The notes under the pieces were generated by a model that searched no databases, was not told where the DNA came from, and was given only the letters and a program-made list of their open reading frames with translations. From an uncultured Coriobacteriaceae bacterium (GTDB lineage: Bacteria > Actinomycetota > Coriobacteriia > Coriobacteriales > UMGS124), in assembly GCA_900555105.1 (NCBI GenBank), contig USJP01000045.1:1-8700 (forward strand): 8,700 bases of DNA, written 5' to 3'. Below, piece after piece: positions 1 to 5,311 of this stretch. The number at the start of each line of letters is the position of its first letter. Within the stretch, counting starts at the first letter, position 1. The position numbers and the translations under genes were made by a program.

Positions 1-1008
1 GACCGCGCCAGACGACATTTCATAGTTGTCGCCGAGGTTGACCATGTTAGCGCGCTGACCCCACTCCGTGTTGAATGCAACGGCAGCCAAGGCATTCTGG
101 CAGTCACGCTCGTAGGCGTTCATATGCCAAAGACGAGCGCCTGCCTTCTGGCACATCTTGATGCCGTCGCCGGTGTTCAAGAGGCCGCCCACCACGGCAT
201 AGTCGACGAGGTCACAGTAATGCTGGGCCATCTCGCGGTCGCTTTCAAAGCCGCCCGTGCACACGCAGACGCCGTTGAGGGCGCGGACGTTGCGGGCCAT
301 GCCTCCGCGCTGAACCTCGACGCCGATGACCGCCTTGCTTTCAGGGTCCTGGAAGAGGTCGGCGGCGGGAGACTCATACCAAACGTCGATGTTTGCGTCC
401 TGGGCCACGAGGCGCTTGAGGGTCTGATAGATGAAGCTGTCGCCGATACCCTGGTGGGCCGTCATGAAGGAAAGCTTGTCGCTTCCCTCAAATTCGGGAT
501 ATTCAGGGGAGAGGTAGAAGCCGAAATCGGTGAAGTCGACGTATTCGTCCTGGTTGAAGCCATAGCGCTCTGCCAGCGTCTCGGCCATGGAGGCAACGCC
601 CTCGGCCATTACATCCAAGACGTCTTCGGGAATCTGACGATCGGCGGCCATGGCGGTGAAATAAGCGCGCATGGCGTCGGGGTCATCGTGGCCCCAAATG
701 AAGAACTGGGCGCAAATCTTGGAGTTGCCGCCTGCGTGGCCCTCGCTTGCCTTCTCGCAAAGCAAGACGCTCGCGCCGGCCTTCGATGCGGACAGTGCCG
801 CGGCCATGCCCGCCATGCCCATGCCCAAGACGACGACGTCATACTCGCTGTCCCATGCAATCGTGTCGGCGAACGTGTAGCCTTCCGAGCCCTCTTCGGC
901 GTGTGCTGCGGCCATGGGTACCAGGGCTGCAGCGCTAGCGAGGGCAGCGCCCTTCACGGCGTTACGTCGCGTCATTTCGGTGCCTGCATGCATGCTGAGA
1001 TGTGCCAT
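1..1008 (-). CDS. Tat-exported FAD-dependent reductase (fumarate reductase flavoprotein-like), 3' end outside window
   Basis: 336 codons are visible and the frame is still open at the window edge, so the C-terminus is missing. The start at 1008 follows GGAGGGGAG with good spacing; in-frame ATGs at 993 and 975 are alternatives. Residues 13-37 form a Tat signal: T-R-R-N-A-V-K at 13-19, an alanine-rich hydrophobic stretch, and an A-H-A cleavage site before E38. The mature part starts with an FAD Rossmann fold: DVVVLGMGMAG at 57-67, the ribose-binding Glu at E85, and AGGNS shortly after. TGGFE (251-255) and NTGDGI (278-283) are typical of the FAD_binding_2 / fumarate reductase superfamily. The protein should act outside the membrane, accepting electrons to reduce an organic substrate; which one cannot be told because the C-terminal active-site motifs are off the window. 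It lies 107 bp downstream of a MerR gene on the same strand and is probably its target. The Tat motif has Ala where Phe is usual. Confidence 0.93.
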   Translation of the reverse strand, partial: MAHLSMHAGTEMTRRNAVKGAALASAAALVPMAAAHAEEGSEGYTFADTIAWDSEYDVVVLGMGMAGMAAALSASKAGASVLLCEKASEGHAGGNSKICAQFFIWGHDDPDAMRAYFTAMAADRQIPEDVLDVMAEGVASMAETLAERYGFNQDEYVDFTDFGFYLSPEYPEFEGSDKLSFMTAHQGIGDSFIYQTLKRLVAQDANIDVWYESPAADLFQDPESKAVIGVEVQRGGMARNVRALNGVCVCTGGFESDREMAQHYCDLVDYAVVGGLLNTGDGIKMCQKAGARLWHMNAYERDCQNALAAVAFNTEWGQRANMVNLGDNYEMSSGAV

Positions 1009-1046
1009 AATGGCTCCCCTCCGTAAGCGGTTTGATTCCGCGTTTC

Positions 1047-1067
1047 CCGTGCACCCCTTGCGCACGG
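1047..1067 (-). other. Hairpin in the predicted 5' leader of the flavoprotein gene
   Basis: CCGTGC (1047-1052) and GCACGG (1062-1067) are perfect 6-bp arms around a 9-nt loop. They lie between the proposed -10 box and the ribosome binding site. There is no T tract, so this does not look like a terminator. It may stabilise the mRNA or have no function. Confidence 0.3.
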
Positions 1068-1076
1068 ACTGCCTGG

Positions 1077-1107
1077 AGGGTAAGCCTGTCGATATATGAC
1101 AGGTCAA
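1077..1107 (-). promoter_or_regulatory. MerR-type promoter and operator for the flavoprotein gene at 1-1008
   Basis: Read on the minus strand, TTGACC (1107-1102) and TACCCT (1082-1077) match -35 and -10 boxes separated by 19 bp. Inside that spacer, overlapping the end of the -35 box, is a perfect dyad: CCTGTC, 7 bp, GACAGG (1085-1103). An overlong 19-20 bp spacer holding a dyad is the hallmark of promoters activated by MerR-family proteins, which untwist the DNA. A MerR gene ends just 9 bp upstream of the -35 box. The -10 box itself is poor, as expected for an activator-dependent promoter. The site assignment is inference from these coincidences. Confidence 0.6.
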
Positions 1108-1115
1108 GCGACGTT

Positions 1116-1922
1116 TTAGTCTGAGTTTGAATGCCGCACAGGCAGGCAAACAGGAACCGACGTTCCTTTTGCTGACGAGAGCGAGAATGGGACAAAAGCG
1201 GGGGCACATGTCTCGAGCCCATGCTCGTTAAGGAAGCGGCAAACGCAGTCGATAATCGACCCCTGTTCGGCGCGGGGAACGTGAACGTCGTGTTCAAACT
1301 TATAGGCGACAAGACATTCGCAACCTCCGACAACAGCCAGGCCAGAGGTATCAAACCCTGGGATAAGGTGGGCATGTCGCACGGGAACCGTCTTGCATCG
1401 ATACGGCCGTACGTTTACGTCGAAGAAATCTCCGTCGAAGATTGCGCCGGCAGAGCAGATGGGGGCATGCATGCCAAGTAAGTTGAGCGTTTCCGCGGGG
1501 CCAAAGCATATGTAATAGGGTTCTATGTAAGTCGTTTCTATAGTCCCCATGTTTAGTTGGACTCGTTTGGCTAGCTTTAGGCAGTCACGTTCAGCCGCAA
1601 GATATTCTTCTCGGTGTTCGAGTAAGGCTATATACTCGTCAAGTCGTTCGGGCGTGAAAGGATTGTCTTGCAGATACGTGCCGATTGTTTTGGGCGGGAT
1701 TCCGATGTTCTTAAGCATCGTTGTGTTCGCAAGACGAAAAAGATCCTGGTTATTGTAACTGCGATAGCCGTTTTCTGCGTTTTTCTCAGGTGTGACAATG
1801 CCATGCGACTCGTAGTACAACAAAGTTGAGCGTGGAATATTGGTCGCCGCCGCAGCCTCTCCAACCGAGTATGTGGCATCGGGACTGGGTCCTGTCGAAC
1901 GCTCATACTGAGACGAGTCCAT
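1116..1922 (-). CDS. MerR-family transcriptional regulator with unidentified C-terminal effector domain
   Basis: 268 aa. I chose the ATG at 1922, preceded by GAAAGG about 7 nt upstream; the frame stays open upstream to 2093, but that extension is arginine-rich and uncharacteristic. Residues 18-86 are a MerR DNA-binding domain: YSVGEAAAATNIPRSTLLYYE forms the helix-turn-helix, NGYRSY at 51-56 the wing, and the segment to about 86 the second helical pair. Residues 91-125 look like the dimerisation coiled coil. The remaining ~140 residues should bind the inducer. They hold nine cysteines (139, 156, 176, 201, 203, 226, 228, 239, 259) with CEC and CVC motifs, which could mean redox or metal sensing, though aromatic and acidic residues fit an organic ligand too, as in multidrug-type MerR proteins. 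It lies directly upstream of and co-oriented with the reductase at 1-1008, whose promoter has a MerR-style operator. Confidence 0.9.
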   Translation of the reverse strand: MDSSQYERSTGPSPDATYSVGEAAAATNIPRSTLLYYESHGIVTPEKNAENGYRSYNNQDLFRLANTTMLKNIGIPPKTIGTYLQDNPFTPERLDEYIALLEHREEYLAAERDCLKLAKRVQLNMGTIETTYIEPYYICFGPAETLNLLGMHAPICSAGAIFDGDFFDVNVRPYRCKTVPVRHAHLIPGFDTSGLAVVGGCECLVAYKFEHDVHVPRAEQGSIIDCVCRFLNEHGLETCAPAFVPFSLSSAKGTSVPVCLPVRHSNSD

Positions 1923-2166
1923 AGTAAGCCTTTCGAGACGATGCGGTCCGTCAGATCTTGGAGCTGAGCATGGAGATATCCTGCATCTATCGGAAGGTTT
2001 TCGCAACCCGGACAAGCTGACCCCCCGAAGGGCCTGGGGTTGAAGGCGGGCCCTGCGGACGCTGGCAAGCGCTGGGGCGTTTCTCCAGCGCATGTTGTTC
2101 TACAAGGTCGCACTGTTCTGTTGGCGCATGAAGAGCGGCGTTGGCGGTTGTTTGCCGCCGGGCTTT
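1923..2166 (-). other. Gene-free gap upstream of the merR-type gene, with GC-rich hairpins
   Basis: 244 bp between the nuclease stop and the regulator start. It contains three potential hairpins: ACCCC/GGGGT at 2020-2040, GCGCTGG/CCAGCGC at 2069-2091, and GGCGG/CCGCC at 2143-2159. The regulator promoter should be here, but I could not find convincing -35/-10 boxes, and the CCTGTC/GACAGG dyad seen downstream of the regulator is not repeated. Confidence 0.5.
2069..2091. other. Perfect 7-bp-arm hairpin
   Basis: GCGCTGG (2069-2075) and CCAGCGC (2085-2091) are perfect complementary arms around a 9-nt loop. No T tract follows on either strand. It could be an operator, a weak terminator of the nuclease transcript, or chance in GC-rich DNA. 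Confidence 0.35.
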
Positions 2167-2168
2167 TT
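2143..2168. terminator. Possible intrinsic terminator at the nuclease stop
   Basis: GGCGG (2143-2147) and CCGCC (2155-2159) form a short GC stem with a 7-nt loop, directly beyond the nuclease stop codon. A run of five T (2164-2168) follows on the plus strand, four bases after the stem. Read along the nuclease mRNA (minus strand) there is no U tract after the stem, so its strength in the useful direction is doubtful. Confidence 0.35.
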
Positions 2169-3321
2169 ACGGATTGCAGTTCTTGCAGGGCACGTAGCCC
2201 TGGGCGATGAGCTCGTCGCGGGTTTGGTCGCTGTCCATGCGGTTTTTGGCCTTGATTTTTGGCACAGACGAACAGCTGGGGTAATGGAACTTGCCCGTGT
2301 TCTTGTTGACCACGTAGGTCACGGTTGAGGGCGTATCGGCTGCATTGTCAGCGTCCTCGTCGCTTGCAACTGCAGCGGAGATGGGTGCAAGAGGTGCGGC
2401 GCCCGCCGGGGTCGACTCTGTACTCCAGCCGACTGCCGCGGTCGACGAATTCCGGCTGCCCGTCGTTGCCGCCTCATCTGCCCAGTTGTCGCCGGTCGCA
2501 TAATCGATGGCAACGCCGGGCTGGATGTTGCGCAGGAACACGTTGAGCGACACGCCTTGCCCGCCGTCTTCCATGGACAGGGCCTCGATTTGCACGCCGC
2601 GGGCCACCAGCTCGTCGCCTTTGAACACCGGGGTCACACGGTAGAGCACGTGGTTGCCGGTTTGCTCGATGTAGTTGAGCACCATGGCCTCGATGGGTTC
2701 CATGACATCGGCATTGAAGTGACGCGTGCCCGTGATGAGGTTCTTCTCGTTGGCGTTCTGACCCGACAGGCAGTGGGCAATCAAATGACTGCGGTTGTAG
2801 AGGGACTCGCCTTCAATGAAGTCATAGAAATGTTGAACCCAGCCGCTCGGGTGCACCTCGCTTATGTCGCTGCGCGCGTCGGTCGGAAGCGTCTCGGGCC
2901 CCAGGCAGGCATATGCAGTGCCACAGCGGCCCAGTCGATCGAGCCGGGAGAATGATTGAAAGGCCTCGGTGGTGGCGTCATCGGCGGTGAACGAGGGGGT
3001 GTTGTCATTAATCTCGGCGTAATCGCCCTCGTCTGCTGTAGGATTCGTGGCGACGTAGGCGTCAAGCGCAACGAGAAAGTCTGTCCCTGAGACCGTCGAG
3101 GCCGATGGAAGGGCGCCCGCGTCCGCACCTTGGCTCGCAGTTGTGGCCGCCGAGGTCTCATCATCTGCAAATATCCTGGTAGACAGACCAGGCTGCGTGA
3201 GCGTGAATGCAAAGAGGACTGCCACGACCAATATGACAGCAAGGGCTATCATGCCCTTCATAATTGAGCGACTGCCCCTTGCTGACTGTTGTGATTCGTT
3301 TTCAGTGACTTTCATATGCAT
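2167..3321 (-). CDS. Membrane-anchored DNA/RNA non-specific endonuclease with C-terminal His/Cys module
   Basis: 384 aa. The ATG at 3321 follows AAGGG at 8 nt; a second ATG two codons later is possible. A short basic cytoplasmic N-terminus is followed by one hydrophobic helix at about 22-43, acting as an anchor or uncleaved signal, then a Ser/Thr/Ala-rich linker. Residues ~100-275 match the Endonuclea_NS_2-type ββα-metal nucleases: YNRSHLIAH at 175-183 carries the catalytic His (H179), and N194 in NEKNLITGT is the likely metal ligand. A second low-complexity linker (about 282-332) leads to a ~50-residue tail with H347, C350, C379 and C382, a HxxC...CxxC set that probably binds zinc; this tail is widespread on exported Gram-positive proteins. 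It should degrade extracellular nucleic acid for nutrition, defence or DNA uptake. It sits between two regulators with more than 200 bp on each side, so it is probably its own transcription unit. Confidence 0.9.
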   Translation of the reverse strand: MHMKVTENESQQSARGSRSIMKGMIALAVILVVAVLFAFTLTQPGLSTRIFADDETSAATTASQGADAGALPSASTVSGTDFLVALDAYVATNPTADEGDYAEINDNTPSFTADDATTEAFQSFSRLDRLGRCGTAYACLGPETLPTDARSDISEVHPSGWVQHFYDFIEGESLYNRSHLIAHCLSGQNANEKNLITGTRHFNADVMEPIEAMVLNYIEQTGNHVLYRVTPVFKGDELVARGVQIEALSMEDGGQGVSLNVFLRNIQPGVAIDYATGDNWADEAATTGSRNSSTAAVGWSTESTPAGAAPLAPISAAVASDEDADNAADTPSTVTYVVNKNTGKFHYPSCSSVPKIKAKNRMDSDQTRDELIAQGYVPCKNCNP

Positions 3322-3557
3322 ACGCGCTGCCCTTGTCCGAAGTAGGTATCGGGCAAAACCTTACCATGTTTGCGTTCATGACCTTGTCTTTTTTGCGCGG
3401 TCTCCTTGTGCGTCGCTCGGAGATTTGCAGTGGACGACGGTGGCCTCGCCCCATCATGGATGCGCTCACTGTCACTGTTGCGGCCCATCTCGTTGCCGCT
3501 TGCAATGTCGGCGGCTTCTTGACGCCCCGCTATGCTTGACTGTTTGCGAGGGCTGCG
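3322..3557 (-). other. Gene-free gap upstream of the nuclease
   Basis: 236 bp between the LuxR stop and the nuclease start. It must hold the LuxR 3' end and the nuclease promoter. I see a weak GCCGC/GCGGC hairpin near 3505-3525 and an A6 run (minus strand) near 3390, but no promoter boxes that I would defend. Short open frames here start with TTG or lack ribosome sites. Confidence 0.4.
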
Positions 3558-4967
3558 TTAAATCCCCAACATTGCCTGGAGTTCGTCTCGGGTGTGCACG
3601 CCAAGCTTGGTGTAGAGGCGCCGGGAATGGCCGCGCACGGTATTTTCGGAGATATAAAGCGTCTCAGCGATGTATATCTTACTGCGCCCTTTGGCCAGCA
3701 GCTTGAGCACGTCGATCTCGCGGCCGGTGAGCCCATATTGCTGGCCGAGTTGCTCGCAGCGTTCGTCGATGCTTGCGAATTCCTCGGGATCGACCTTGGT
3801 GCGAAGGTCGGCGAAGAGCCGCTGCACATCGGGGTCGCGCGTTTCCAGGCAGAATGCCATGACCACGCCGGTTGCCCACAACAGGGCCACGCCCAGTTCA
3901 GCTGTCATTGTTGCTCCGCCTGCTATGAGGCGCACAAGGACAAGTCCCAGGTAATTGGCACTGACATACAGGCCCCATCCCAAGCCGAAAATCAGATACG
4001 GGTGGTGATCGCTGTGGTGTGCAACGTTTGCGACCACGAGCCACAGCAGCATGACGATGAGACTGATGGCCACGCCGTCGCATAGACGTGGCATGAGGGA
4101 AGGTTCAAAAAGGCAGTCGGCGGCGATGGTGCTCGCCAGAAAGAGGAACACGAAGCGCCATAGCTGGGGGAAGTCGAGCGCTCGGTTGAGGCGGAACACC
4201 CAAGCGAGCGCCGCGAGGGCAAAGCCGATTTCGACAAAGTGGCCGACCAAGCGTCCCGCCAATGCGAAATCGCTTGACGTAGTAGCGAGCGATGCTACCT
4301 GGCGTGCCAGACAGAACGCGAACACGCACAAGGCTACGCGCCAAAGCGAGTGCAGGGCGGACGTGCCGTTGTAGAGGACTTCGCCGCGGTGGGCCTCATT
4401 CTGAGGTAGTTCGAGCTTTGCGCAGAGTCGCAGCGAGACGAGCGAGACGATGGGCAGCGCGAATGCAAGGCAGAATCCAAGCCAGCCGGGGGTGGCGTCG
4501 AAGGCAATCTTAATCGTTGATCCTGCGACATAGGAACCGAACAGGCACGCCACGGCGTTGCGAATACCCATGTCCGCATATGGCGCAGACCAGCGCAGGT
4601 AGCCCCATCCCATGCATGCGCCCGCCAGGGCCACGTTGAGGGTCGCCCAGGTGGCCGAGTCACGCGCAAGAACGAACGCAAGCAGGACGGATGCGGTGCA
4701 TGCGCACATCGTGATGGTCATGGGGATGTCGAACCTGCCAATGCGCGAGAGGTCCTTCTTGGTCCTGAACGCAAACGCGACGGCGAGCAGGACGATGGCC
4801 ATTGCGCCGTAGATGCCCGCCCATGTGGGTGCAACGCCTGAGGGGCGCAGCGGTGTCGTATTGAACCAGTAGATCCAAACATGCATGGTCCACAGGCTGA
4901 AGAGTGGCCACGATTGCTTAAGGGGCATCGCCAGGATCCCCGAAGTTGTGTTTTTGTCTTCCGCCAC
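3558..4967 (-). CDS. LuxR-family regulator with 12-TM membrane sensor domain
   Basis: 469 aa from a GTG at 4967, chosen because AGGGGG stands just before it. The frame opens up to a TTG at 5039 without a ribosome site, and an ATG at 4928 (before PLKQSWPLF) is the other reasonable start. About 12 hydrophobic helices span residues ~15-385, with short loops and no enzymatic motif. A soluble linker then leads to a LuxR/GerE helix-turn-helix at 411-469: LTGREIDVLKLLAKG, IAETLYISENTVRGH and KLGVHTRDEL are classic. The family has no receiver domain; the membrane part is presumed to sense a ligand directly and the tethered HTH to act at the membrane. It is divergent from the Tat-exported reductase at 5312 with 344 bp of shared upstream DNA, so that gene is the obvious target. 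Several Cys lie in the helices (for example in MCACTAS), but no metal motif stands out. Confidence 0.93.
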   Translation of the reverse strand: MAEDKNTTSGILAMPLKQSWPLFSLWTMHVWIYWFNTTPLRPSGVAPTWAGIYGAMAIVLLAVAFAFRTKKDLSRIGRFDIPMTITMCACTASVLLAFVLARDSATWATLNVALAGACMGWGYLRWSAPYADMGIRNAVACLFGSYVAGSTIKIAFDATPGWLGFCLAFALPIVSLVSLRLCAKLELPQNEAHRGEVLYNGTSALHSLWRVALCVFAFCLARQVASLATTSSDFALAGRLVGHFVEIGFALAALAWVFRLNRALDFPQLWRFVFLFLASTIAADCLFEPSLMPRLCDGVAISLIVMLLWLVVANVAHHSDHHPYLIFGLGWGLYVSANYLGLVLVRLIAGGATMTAELGVALLWATGVVMAFCLETRDPDVQRLFADLRTKVDPEEFASIDERCEQLGQQYGLTGREIDVLKLLAKGRSKIYIAETLYISENTVRGHSRRLYTKLGVHTRDELQAMLGI

Positions 4968-5057
4968 AGTTCCCCCTGTGCTGCTGTTGCATGCGATATG
5001 AAGCGAAGTGTACTCCAGAAGGTGCCGTTGCGTGCCCAACTATCCTGAACATCAATG

Positions 5058-5072
5058 GACACGATTCGTGTC
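5058..5072. promoter_or_regulatory. 15-bp palindrome, candidate LuxR operator
   Basis: GACACGA and TCGTGTC are perfect 7-bp arms around a single central T. LuxR/GerE-type dimers commonly bind short palindromes of about this size. It lies 91 bp upstream of the LuxR start and 240 bp upstream of the reductase start. The half-site CGTGTCT appears again at 5122-5128. Binding by the neighbouring regulator is inference. Confidence 0.5.
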
Positions 5073-5080
5073 TATCTTTC

Positions 5081-5106
5081 AAACATGCTGGTAGATACAC
5101 ATGTTT
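5081..5106. promoter_or_regulatory. Second dyad in the divergent region
   Basis: AAACATG (5081-5087) and CATGTTT (5100-5106) are perfect 7-bp arms separated by 12 bp. The spacing puts the two arms on nearly the same face of the helix, as expected for a dimer-bound operator. It lies only 8 bp from the palindrome at 5058-5072. Confidence 0.4.
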
Positions 5107-5311
5107 TCAATGTGCACCGAACGTGTCTGCCTGTGAGGCGAGGTGCGGTGCATGATGGGCGTCGTTCAACCGCATCTGGCTCAAGGCCATCGGTGATTCT
5201 CGCAAAAGCACGTCAGCGAGAGTGTCGTGGGCCTGCAATCGGATGCGGTCCGACTCACGCTGTGCGCGGCAAAACACCTTCGCGCAGCAAAGACAAGAGA
5301 AGGGGATTTAC

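Larger units (their letters stand above)
4968..5311. promoter_or_regulatory. Divergent control region between LuxR regulator and flavoprotein gene
   Basis: 344 bp separate the two divergent starts. Two strong dyads cluster at its centre (5058-5072 and 5081-5106), and CGTGTCT from the first recurs at 5122-5128. A further dyad TCTCGC/GCGAGA lies at 5198-5221. I could not assign -35/-10 boxes for either gene with confidence. The long leader (over 180 bp) between the dyads and the reductase start is unexplained. Confidence 0.55.

Noticed and set aside
124..1026. 300-codon open frame on the plus strand
   Set aside because: It is antisense to the well-supported Tat/FAD reductase and has no recognisable domain; such shadow frames are common in GC-rich genes.
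1923..2093. 57-residue N-terminal extension of the MerR gene
   Set aside because: The extension is Arg/Ser/Pro-rich with no ribosome site at its start, while the ATG at 1922 puts the HTH at the usual distance from the N-terminus and has GAAAGG before it.
3333..3539. 68-codon plus-strand frame in the gap before the nuclease
   Set aside because: TTG start, no ribosome site, no recognisable sequence, and opposite to all neighbours.
5222..5311. GTG start for the complete reductase 30 codons upstream
   Set aside because: It would bury the Tat motif behind a polar extension, and it lacks the AGAAGGGG ribosome site that stands before 5312.
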